DNA of 64,000 nucleotides. It comes from Haberlea rhodopensis. Its lineage: Eukaryota > Streptophyta > Magnoliopsida > Lamiales > Gesneriaceae. The notes beneath the pieces are model-generated. The model ran no database searches and was not told the origin of the DNA. It was given only the letters and a program-made list of their open reading frames with translations. The DNA lies in the NCBI GenBank assembly GCA_907163345.1, contig CAJQUN010000023.1, forward strand, positions 7,822,598 through 7,886,597, in the 5' to 3' direction. A program made the translations under genes and the position numbers. Within the stretch, counting starts at the first letter, position 1, and every line of letters starts with the position of its first letter. This document shows, in pieces, positions 21,630 to 31,400 of the stretch.

Positions 21630-22096
21630 GGAAAATTATAAAAAAAATTGGCTCAAATTTTACTTTGCAATCTCTGTTTTAAAACTTAAAGTATATCTTC
21701 AGCCTTCATAAAGTATAACACTTTGCATCCTATTTACTTAATTTTGTATCTTTATCAAATGTTCAACCCCGCATTCCAACATCGCATTTGCATACTCAAA
21801 TTTAGATTCCCTTAAATTATCTATTGCAAATTTTAAAAAAAATAGTTTTACGTATCGAAATGTCCTAGTTGTTTGATTTCGAAATAAAATTTTGACGCCG
21901 CAAATATTATTTTGATTTTTTGCAATAGCTAGCTTAAGAGACTCTAAGTTTGAATATGTAAGAGAATGATGGAATCGAGTCAAGGGGAATGCATATTGTT
22001 ATAATTCATGGAAGTTGATGATGTAAACTGTAATTTTTTAAATAATGGTTGTAAAGTGAAATATTGACAAAACTATAAAAAAAAATTAAAATTTTC
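21630..22096. repeat. Foldback MITE, family A copy 2
   Basis: Ends begin GGAAAATTATAAAAAAAATT and, reversed from the right, GAAAATTTTAATTTTTTTTT. The arms continue for about 200 bp each with mismatches (TTTTACTTTGCAATC against TTTCACTTTACAACC; CTTAGATTCCCTTAAATTAT against CTTAGAGTCTCTTAAGCTAG). The same element is at 4552-4908. The sister segment at 27350 lacks it, giving an empty site. Confidence 0.75.
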
Positions 22097-22120
22097 TCAA
22101 AAAAATTTGATCATGATGTA

Positions 22121-22761
22121 TGATATCATATGACATATTGATTTTCTCGGGTAAAATCCATTTATGAAGATACAAACTCTAAAAACGCCGAGCAGAAGTT
22201 AAACCGAAGAGATGGCTACCGAACACAGGATACTGATCAGCATATTATCGAGCATCATTTACCCTCTTCGGGATTTTGGTCAAAGTGTAGCGGAAGACCC
22301 GGTCATAATTAAAACTAATTAACCGGCTGGGATTGAACGTGCATTAATGGGGCGGATTTCTCGGACACGCTCAGCTCCCATCAAGCCACGATCAAAGGAC
22401 ATCATGTTGCTGATTTTCCGCGAGTTAGTTCTGAGGACAGCCCTATAAATACACTTAGATAACCTCATAGCAAGGGTTGGATTTTTCTGGGCAAAAAGAC
22501 TCCGAAGAGAGCAAACTTATGTCTGTTCGATCCTTTTTGTTATTTCTCTAAAAATATTCGTGTAAGTCATTGAGCGATTATTTTTTGTGTCCAGAAAATC
22601 TTGTAAATCATCAATATTTATAGTGAAGTTTTATACTGGACTAGGTCCCGTGGTTTTTCTCTCAATTTGAGGGTTTTCCACGTAAAAAATCTTGGTGTGT
22701 TTATCGTTATTTTGCATTAACACGTTATTTTACCTTAGAGTCAAAATCTCGAATCACATCA
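22121..22761 (+). mobile_element. Solo LTR (641 bp) with 5-bp target duplication
   Basis: Begins TGATATCATATGAC and ends CGAATCACATCA, flanked by the perfect duplication ATGTA (22116-22120 and 22762-22766). It contains a TATA-like CCCTATAAATACAC at about 22442 and a copia-style 3' part with GTGGTTTTTCTC and GGGTTTTCCACGT. The sister segment at 27372 shows the empty site (GATGTATATTTAAATGAATT). No internal domain remains, so it arose by LTR-LTR recombination. Confidence 0.88.
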
Positions 22762-23333
22762 ATGTATATTTGCATGAATTCAACCCAAAATTACACTATT
22801 AATAAGTCAGTCAACGCCTTTCAAAAAAAAAAAAAGCCAGTCAACTTGGAAAATATTATATACAGGTTCATCTGAGGTACCAAAACAATTTTAACGAAAA
22901 TAATATTTTGAGTTCGCATTTGTTACAAAAGTCTAAAAAATTCAAGTTTTTTACGCTTATCTTTTCCATCAATCTATTGACCAAACATAATAGAAGAAAA
23001 TCTATATTCCGATCGTGAATGGAGTTACTTTGGGGAGGTCTTACTTGCAAATATATAAATACATATACATATATATATTTATGTATTTTGATTTTTACAA
23101 ACATTAGGTTTATATAATTATTTCCCCCGTATATGCAATGAATTCAAATAAATAAACAAGTACTAATTAAAATAACAATATCTTAAACATGGATCAAATC
23201 AAAGGTGCCACTAATTAGAGAAGCCGATTCTCTAAAAAATAAATTCGAATGTTACTTATAATTTATAAATATTTTAATATTTTAAATTGTAATGATTTTA
23301 TGTTTTTAATATGCTACATCACCCTCTTTTAGG

Positions 23334-23549
23334 TTGCATTTAGATTGATGAATTTGTGGTTAAAAATTTCAAATTCATAATAATAAATAGACCGAACTTA
23401 TTTTGTTACTCATTAAATCCATGGATTTGAAATCCATCTCCTTACATTTTTACTTAATTACAAATATAAAGGATCTCAAATTCCTACAAAATGGAGTTAT
23501 TTGAAATCATTTTATCAAATTCAAATCATTCAATCAAAATGCAACATTA
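23334..23549. repeat. MITE, family B (TTGCATTTAGATTGATGAATTT ends)
   Basis: Starts GTTGCATTTAGATTGATGAA and ends with the complement of GTTGCATTTTGATTGAATGA. Related copies are at 45996-46281, 46286-46654 and 36107-36665. The sister segment near 27673 lacks it. Confidence 0.75.
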
Positions 23550-23769
23550 ATTTTCTAGATCAAACCCTCTATAAGAATTACTTCTTGGATGGAATGAACA
23601 AATATTTGCACTCTCCACAAAAAGTATGGAGAATATATATACATATAAATTTATATATACATATATATATAACCAATTAATTACTAACTTGTGGGGTTGT
23701 TTGTAATGTTCAAAGTTGGAAATTTGGAGGAAACCATTAAAATCGAGAGTAAGTGACAATTTATCTTTG

Positions 23770-24700
23770 TGATATCGTTATTAGTAATTGTACTCGTATG
23801 ATTTGAAAATAGGCGGTGTACACCCCTATAATTTGAGTGTATACCCCTATAATTTGAAAATATACAGTTTACCTCATGTTGTTTGCAAAACATAGCACCA
23901 TGCCCCCTTATGTAGAACTTATGTTGCACGGATACGGATAAGCGGATACATGGATTTGCAGAGACGGGTACGATTGCACGGGATTTTGAAATTTGTAGGA
24001 TATGATACGTCTGGATATGAAAAATTTTATTAATTTATTTATATATATATATATATAAATATATAATTAATAATATTTGTAAGAAATCAAGTTTCAAGCA
24101 TATAATCAACATTAAACACATTAGAAATCAGAATAAAGTTGCAAACTCACCAAATTCATGACAAATGGTAAAATATTAATCCAGGACATCTAAAAATTTC
24201 AAGCATATAATCGACATTAAACACATTAGGGTGATTAGGAAATATGGATTAAGTTAAATAATATAATTTTAATTACGGTTTCAACCCTATTTTTAAAAAA
24301 GAATTCTGAAAGTTCCCGTATCTAATCCGTGTCGGATATGGTCACCGGCGTATCTTGACCGTATCCGAAATAAAAACTTAATTTTTGGCCACAGATACGC
24401 CATGTGGCGTATCCGATACGTACCGGTACAGTATCCGCGCATATCCGTATTCCAGAAGTATCCGATATTTGATCGTGAAAATGTTTGGAGTATCGATTCT
24501 ACATAGCGTAGAAGTGACTTATTCAAAAAAGCAGTAGGGTAAACTGCATATTTTCAAAAACCTCAGTGGGGTAAACTGCACATTTTCAAAACACATTGAG
24601 ATGAGCTACCTATTTGAAAATCACATATACGTAAACTATTTAATTCGAAAACCAGAAGGGGGTTCATTGCAAAAAAACCCTAAAATTGATGGTTACTTGT
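23770..24700. repeat. GGGTAAACTGC foldback, copy 1, split by a nested insert
   Basis: The left part has TACACCCCTATAATTTGA and CAGTTTACCTCATG; the right part has GGGTAAACTGCATATTTTCA twice. The two halves are roughly inverted. They are separated by a nested element, 23908-24506, with its own inverted ends (TTATGTAGAAC and, reversed, CTATGTAGAATC) and GGATACGG / TATCCG words inside. Three further copies of the outer repeat are in the window. Confidence 0.7.
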
Positions 24701-26224
24701 AGCATTGAGTTGATAGGTGGTCCTTGAAATTAAACCTATATATGTTCGAATTCTTGGTGTAATCTAAATGGAATTATTTCAAATTTCAACTATATTAATG
24801 ACAGTATGACTATTATGTTGGAATACTTCCTTGCTTGACATTTTAGTTAACTTCCCAATCATTTAATATTCTACATCCCAAAATTTTATAATTCAATTTT
24901 TTTCTATTTCAAATAATAGACTAACGATACATTTCTATGATTTTTTATTTATTTTTAGTTTATCTTATACTGCGTATTATGAGCTAGATACACAATTAAT
25001 AACTATTAAAATATGTAATTTCTTGTAGATCTCATATATAATTGTGTATCTACTTTATAGTATGAGTGGTCATGGGCGGAAGTACGTGTGGGCAAGGGGG
25101 TAAGTATAGCTTTACCTCTCAAAAATTAATTTTTGCGCCTTTTTTATTTTAATTTTTTTTGTCCCACTTCCTAGAAATTCCGCGTCATCCCATTTGAGTG
25201 GTCCAATAATATTTAATTAATCAAATCGATCTTATCGAATGTGAAATAGAATATATGATTTGGCAAATAGAGCATTCTTTATACCATTTATCATATAAAT
25301 TAAATATAGTTTGAAACCATCAAGTCTTTAGTCCCGCAGGATTAATGCAATTTTGACTGTGGAATTTGGTTTCTTTCAACGAAATACATTCATATACACA
25401 CACATCGATGATACTTTTGTGGGCCCATTTTATTTCCTAAGGCCCAAATTACACAACCAACTAACATGAGCCCAAATCCATGTTGGGCTGTCATTGTCTC
25501 TAATGTCCACTTAAAGTGTCGAATGTCGTAACAATTACATTTACCTATCTTATGTATATTGTATAAATTCAATATAAAAAGTGGGCTTCAGAGCGTATGA
25601 TCATTTAATCAATCTGAGCTGTCTTAATTATGTTGGATTTAATATGTGGATTGATGGATTATACACATATTTGATATCTACAACTTACAAATAATTCTTC
25701 CAATATTGCATACAAGTCTAATGACTCAAGAATCACTCATATAGACACCACCGGCTTTCCTGGTTGGTTGTCATCATTTGCCCCCAAATGGGACGCATCA
25801 TATTCGAGGTTGGACTATGCCTCAAAATCTTTGAAATCGCCCATCCCAACATAAAAAAACACGCACAGAGAGGACATCCCTCGTGCAAGTCAGCACAAAC
25901 AGCCAGTTTGCCAGCACGTATCACATGATCATTGGTACACACCTAAGTCAAATAATCCCCTCACCTCCTTCGAGCACTGACGCTCCGATCATGAACTGAC
26001 GCATTGAGTGCTTATGCGACGCTTTAAGACGCACTATGTTTTACTAAGTCGCGTACTGACGCTCCGTTCGTGATACTACCATTGCTGACGATGATAAGAG
26101 GTTAAGGCTTACTAAGCTACTACAAGTTTAATCAAACCAGGAAACAAATTAAGTAATATTTATTTGAAACAATATAGCCAGGTATTGTCAATTCCACCTG
26201 CCAGGTAACAGAATCATGCAAGGC
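24701..26224. other. No gene; scattered repeat fragments
   Basis: AT-rich sequence. 25075-25200 resembles the repeat at 15365. 25755-25850 (GGACGCATCATATTCGAGG) is related to 17310-17415 in reverse. 25970-26080 holds short repeats of CACTGACGCTCCG. No supported coding region. Confidence 0.4.
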
Positions 26225-26977
26225 CTAAATCTTGAACAAGCTAGCTCTGAGGCATGGAGAGGGTTCGATGATAGTTTCACCTGCCATAAGGAGATTAGAT
26301 TTCATTCTGTCAATTACGGTCTTCATTTCTTGATACTCCACCCCAAAATTGGGTTTCATCATCCGTGACAATTCATCACCTAAGTCTTCCCGTATTTTTG
26401 TCAAAGTCTCCAAATCTTGATGTAGAGAAATGACTAAGTTTTTTCTTCGGATGGGAGTTTGGTGTGATTTTCTCATCCAAATAACAACTAGTCTCCGACT
26501 GTAATATGCAACAGACACGGCAAAAACAATTCCTCCCTTGGTCGTAAGTGTCGTAGCCACAAGGGCAACTAAAGTCTCCTGGAAAAGGCCAGCTAATCTA
26601 AAATTGTTCTGATCTATGACCACGAATTCAGCAAAACCTAAATAGGCCATTGTGAAAGCAAGTGCTGCAACTGCGGAATTCCCCTTAAGATGGTCTGTCA
26701 AGCAGAGGGAGGCTACGGAGAATCCACTAAGAATCAAGATCTCACCTCCGACGAATAAGAATTTCCATTTGCGATCCGTTTGTCCAAAAACATGTTTTAC
26801 ATATAAAATTCTTAACCCATGCATAACCAACGGCCAGTACAACAGAACAAAAATCACAACAAGATAACATATTCCAAGATCTTCAATGATATCAGTGTGC
26901 CAGTAAAAAAAAGTAGATACCAACCAGCAGATGATAGCTGCAAATAATGTCCATAATCTAATATCCGAAATATCCAT
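26225..26977 (-). CDS. Uncharacterised five-TM membrane protein
   Basis: A single open frame of 250 residues. Five hydrophobic segments: about 8-27 (WTLFAAIICWLVSTFFYW), 34-58 (LGICYLVVIFVLLYWPLVMH), 72-93 (FLFVGGEILILSGFSVASLC), 100-119 (SAVAALAFTMAYLGFAEFVV) and 128-156 (LVALVATTLTTKGGIVFAVS). A charged C-terminal tail of about 85 residues follows (QDLETLTKIREDLGDELSRM), probably helical. I do not recognise the family. Two mutated fragments of the same gene lie in the H-protein intron (29685-29840 plus strand, 30085-30590 minus strand), so it belongs to a locally duplicating set. This copy has no stop or frameshift, and the fragments share its upstream flank (CCATAATCTAATA...), which supports the start chosen. 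Confidence 0.65.
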   Translation of the reverse strand: MDISDIRLWTLFAAIICWLVSTFFYWHTDIIEDLGICYLVVIFVLLYWPLVMHGLRILYVKHVFGQTDRKWKFLFVGGEILILSGFSVASLCLTDHLKGNSAVAALAFTMAYLGFAEFVVIDQNNFRLAGLFQETLVALVATTLTTKGGIVFAVSVAYYSRRLVVIWMRKSHQTPIRRKNLVISLHQDLETLTKIREDLGDELSRMMKPNFGVEYQEMKTVIDRMKSNLLMAGETIIEPSPCLRASLFKI

Positions 26978-27299
26978 CTGCTGTTAAAATACACAAGATT
27001 TAGATTATAAATGATTTGCTGTTAAGTGAAATACAGCAATCCCAAACAAAGAGATAATTTAAAAGAATACTGTGAGGTCAGTCTAAGGCACAAAAGAAAT
27101 CAATTCGTATAAAGGCTGAGGCGCACCAAATTATATTTTTATGAGGTTTTTGGTAGAAGAAAAAAAAAAATTATATGTATATATATATATATGGAACCTA
27201 GCACACGTTAGGGAATTGATTGAGGCCCTAGATTTCAGGGAAGGGCGTTAGGGTTTTATTAGATGTTAGGGTTTTAGGTTTTCGTCTTTTTATATTTAT
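26978..27299. promoter_or_regulatory. Upstream flank of the membrane-protein gene
   Basis: AT-rich, with a TATATATATATATATATGG tract at 27176-27194. The part next to the start codon is shared with the pseudogene copy near 30590. No defined element. Confidence 0.3.
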
Positions 27300-27734
27300 G
27301 GAAAGATTTAGAAATCAGAGGCCATATTTATTTACTTCTATAATTCCGGTGCATTTTCGAAAAAAATTGATCATGATGTATATTTAAATGAATTCAACCC
27401 AAAATTAAGATTTTTCCACGTATCTTTCCCGTGAATTCTATTGACAAAATACAATAGAAATATTCTCTCCAAATGAATGCATTTCTCTTCCTTCGTCTTC
27501 GTTTTGGAGTCGAAAATATCAAGTCAAAAAGAATCGAAGCCGGTTAAGACTCTTCCTTCAGCTATCTTGAAAGAGAGCAACCTTTTATTTACTGTGTGAT
27601 GGCACACAAAAAGTAAATTCGAATTTTACTTATAAATATTTTAAAATTGTAAAAAATTTCGCCCTCTTTTAGTCAATAAGAATTACTTCTTGGAGTTGGA
27701 ATGAACAAATATTTGTATTCTCCACAAATAGAAG

Positions 27735-27736
<2 letters not shown>
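27300..27736. repeat. Segmental duplicate, unexpanded copy
   Basis: Partner of 21540-23650. It keeps the empty sites for the family A MITE, the 641-bp solo LTR and the family B MITE found in the other copy, so those three insertions happened after the duplication or only in the other copy. Confidence 0.78.

Positions 27737-27797
<61 letters not shown>
27737..27797. repeat. (TA)n microsatellite
   Basis: About 30 uninterrupted TA units. Likely to vary in length between individuals. Confidence 0.95.
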
Positions 27798-27800
<3 letters not shown>

Positions 27801-28467
27801 CATTAAAATATATTATTTAACTTATACACGTTTATATGCATTAAAATATACGTGGGACTCGTACAAGCCAACTACGTATATTATGCATGTAAAGATTGGA
27901 GGAAAAATTGATAAAACATAACCACTAATCTAAATCCTAAAGCAATATACGCATGACTAAAATACATTGATATATTTCTATACAAAGCAAAACTAAATCG
28001 GAAGCTAAATAATGTATTGGATTGTCTTGGATCCACACAATCATAATCTTGATGTTCCTTAACAATACATAAGTATATGGAAACGTGATAAATGTTTTTT
28101 TAAGAGGGTGATGGGCTAAATATTTTTCCGCAACTCGAATATCTCGAAAGTTGAGGTGAGCTCTTGCCAGATGGACTAGGTCATAGAACTCAGAAACATG
28201 ACAATGTTTTAGATCACAATATTGTATCCTTCTTTCGTAAAGTAAGCGACATCGAATGAATGCGATTGTAAAAAGAATAGGAACAAGAAAATTTATTCTT
28301 AAACTCAATCAAAATGTCACAAAGAACTTCATTGTGTCTTTTGCCAAATAAGTAAAATGAAAAAACAAACTTGGAGCTTCACAAAACTCCTTTAACCTTG
28401 AGCTCTTCAGTGCTACTTTTTGAAAAAAGGAAAAAAAAAATTTCCAATGAATTAAAAGACTTCTCCA
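27798..28467. other. 3' flank of the H-protein gene
   Basis: A minus-strand open stretch of about 120 codons (28308-27937) has no recognisable domain and ordinary AT-rich composition; I do not call it a gene. The part just left of 28468 must include the GDCSH 3' UTR. Confidence 0.35.
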
Positions 28468-31400
28468 TCAGTGTTTGGAATCTTCTTCTTCACAAAACTT
28501 TGTGTACTGATCATGTCCCATTAGGTCGTTCACTTCATCGGCTTTGCTTATCTCTACCTTTATAATCCATCCTTTCTCATACGGGCTAGCATTGATCTTG
28601 ATGCAGAATTTAACATCAGTGCGAATAATAATGAGGACAAGCACGATAAACGGGTACTAAAGAATCATAAGTTCTGACAGCAGTGTCATGAGCAGCAGGT
28701 TAATCTTATGATTCTCTAAATTACCAACTATAAATCTCTGCACGATAAGTCATATTCTACATAATAATACCATTTTATCAAATTATGAAAACGTACGCTC
28801 ACAATTCTGAGGACGAAACCATGTAACAAAAATAAGTCTTTTGACATTGTCATTCAGCCTGCATAAGTAGCCTTTAAGCATGAGAACTAAGTATTTTTGA
28901 CCCACGAATGAGCTATACTCTCATATAACTCGGTAAGCGACTATGACGTGATCTATAATAGCACATGTGTGAAGACCCGATCCGTCAACTCAACTGATGA
29001 GTGCAAGTTCTACCAGCTCAACCAATGAAGACTTGAAATTCATCAGCCCAACTTGTGGAAAAAGGTTCCATCAGCTCAACCTGTGGAGAAAACCCAATCA
29101 GCTCAACTTATGGAGCAATCCATCAGCTACCTATGCATCAGCTCTACCTACGGAATTCCATCAGCTCTACTTACCCAAATAAGTCCTAAGACCAAGTCAA
29201 ACCCACCTCTCCTCTTCAGTTACAACTCAACCGCTTCAAATCGTTGGCTATAATTATGAAGATAATGGGAGAGTTAATGGGGATAATAGAAGGTGGTAAC
29301 TCCCGGATTATTACCACATAAATATTCGAAACACACACACACACACACATTCAGCTATTCTAGCAAGGAGGAAGCTTTCTACACCAAACTTCACTCATTT
29401 TCAAAGCTTTCTACACCAAACTTCTGAGATAATTACAGTAACGAGGTTCTTGTATATTACTAGTCATCATCCTCGACCATTTACCAACTACACACTAGTT
29501 TCATCCCTGTCATTTTTTCTCATGCTTTCACCAGCCGCAACACACAACTGATCTAACGCAGTAGTGGCAGCACTAGTCACTGTGTTTGCTGCACTGAGGA
29601 GAACAGTGATCCGGCCTGAATAGATCAAGAAAGTTGATCGTGCAAGTCTCACAAGTTTGCGAACATCTCTTCACGATTGTGCTAAACTTGGCATTTTTCA
29701 AGGGGACTTTAGTTGTCGTTGTGGCTGCGATACTCACGACCAAAGGAAGTAATTGTTTTGTTGTGTTTGTTGCATGTTACAGTCGGAGACTAGTTGTTCT
29801 TTGGATGGAAGAATCACACCAAACTTCCAATGTGCTATTACTCCCGGAATTTGTTAGAGAAGCTTCAGTAGTATGTGTTTGCTGAATGATTTCAGGTTTC
29901 TATCATAAAAACTCAATGTTCTTTCAATCAATAGTCCAAACAGGACATTGATAATAATCTAAATGAGTTCCCTTCACTTTTTTAGACTTCAGTTTCACAT
30001 ATCCTTTTCTTAGCCCACTGTATTGAACAAGAACAATTCTCCAGATCAACTGCACCTGATTTAAAGACAGACTTGATGGTAGAGAGGTGGATCAACTAGT
30101 CTCCGACTGTAACATGCAACAAACACAGGGAAAAAAAAATTATTCCCTTGGTCGTGAATATTATAGCCACAATGGCAACTAAAGTCCCTTGGAAAAGGCC
30201 AATTAATCAAAAGTTGTGCTGTTCTATGACCATCAATCCAGCAAAACCTAAAAATGTCATTGTAAAACAAAGTGCCGCCACCGCGGAATTCCCCTTAAGA
30301 TGGTCTGCCAAGTAAAGGAAGGCAACAGAAAATACACTCAGAATCGAGATCTCGCCTCCCACGAATAAGAATTTCCATTTGCGATCTGTTTGTCCAAAAA
30401 CATGTTTTACATACCAAATTCTTAACCCATGTACAATAAACGGCTAGAGAAACAGAACAAAAATCACAGCAAGATACCATAATCCAAGATCTTCAATGAG
30501 TGCCAGTTAAAGCAATCAGCTACCATCCAGCATATGATAGTTGCGTAAAATGCCCATAATCTAATACCGATATACTCATTTGTTTAGCGCGGTTAAAATA
30601 CATAAGATTTTGATAAGAAATTATTTGCATGAATTCAATTCAAAAGAATAAATTTTAAAAGGAACTTGATGTTCTAATTATATATAGTTTGTATCAAAAG
30701 AATTTGAAAATTAAAAATTCAATAAGTATTTCGTGTTACATTTAAAATAGTAAAAAGCCACACAATGAAATGATTGATACGAATTGTGGAGCAGCTACAA
30801 TAACACACTTTTAGCTGCTATTTCATCTAATCAAAGCTGCAATATGATGATAACGATCTTAGCATATATATCTGACCTACAAGCCAAATGTTGATATATT
30901 GAGCTTTATGCACCCAAACCCAATTAGTGGCTCAATTGACATCTATAAATATATCGCACTAGTATTTGAGAGAAACACATTACACTATACAGACCAATAC
31001 ATATTAATATTATGATTCTCTACCTTAGCCACTATAAATCTCCCCACTATCAGTCATACAAAACAATTTGCTCAAATTATGAAAACGTACTCTCAAAATT
31101 CTGAGGCGAAACCATATAGCAAAAACAAGTCTTTTGGCATGGTCATTGAGCCTGAATAAGCAGCCTTTAAACATTGTCAAACTCATTTATTCAAACAGCT
31201 CTTGTGCCATGAATAATAGCTGACTAAACCTCTTTACAAGATAATGAATGCAAATAAATAAACTGACGTGAAAAGAACAGATGGCACTAACTAGGAAGTG
31301 CCAATTAATTTTTTGACTTTATTGGTAATAATTATTTGGATACAAATTATTCAAACTTTAGATACTAGTGAAAATTGAGTGGTTGTAATATTTTTGAATC

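Larger units (their letters stand above)
21540..23650. repeat. Segmental duplicate, partner at 27.30-27.74 kb
   Basis: Short blocks line up in order with 27300-27740: GATGCCATATTTA...CGGTGCATTTTCG, TTGATCATGATGTA, ATGAATTCAACCCAAAATTA, TCTATTGACCAAACATAATA, AATTCGAATGTTACTTATAA, ACCCTCTTTTAG, and GAATTACTTCTTGGATGGAA followed by GAACAAATATTTG. This copy has grown from about 430 bp to 2.1 kb by insertion of a MITE (21630-22096), a solo LTR (22121-22761) and another MITE (23334-23549). Confidence 0.8.

Noticed and set aside
27937..28308. Minus-strand 123-codon protein
   Set aside because: No domain, no conserved motif, AT-rich chance frame in the GDCSH 3' flank.
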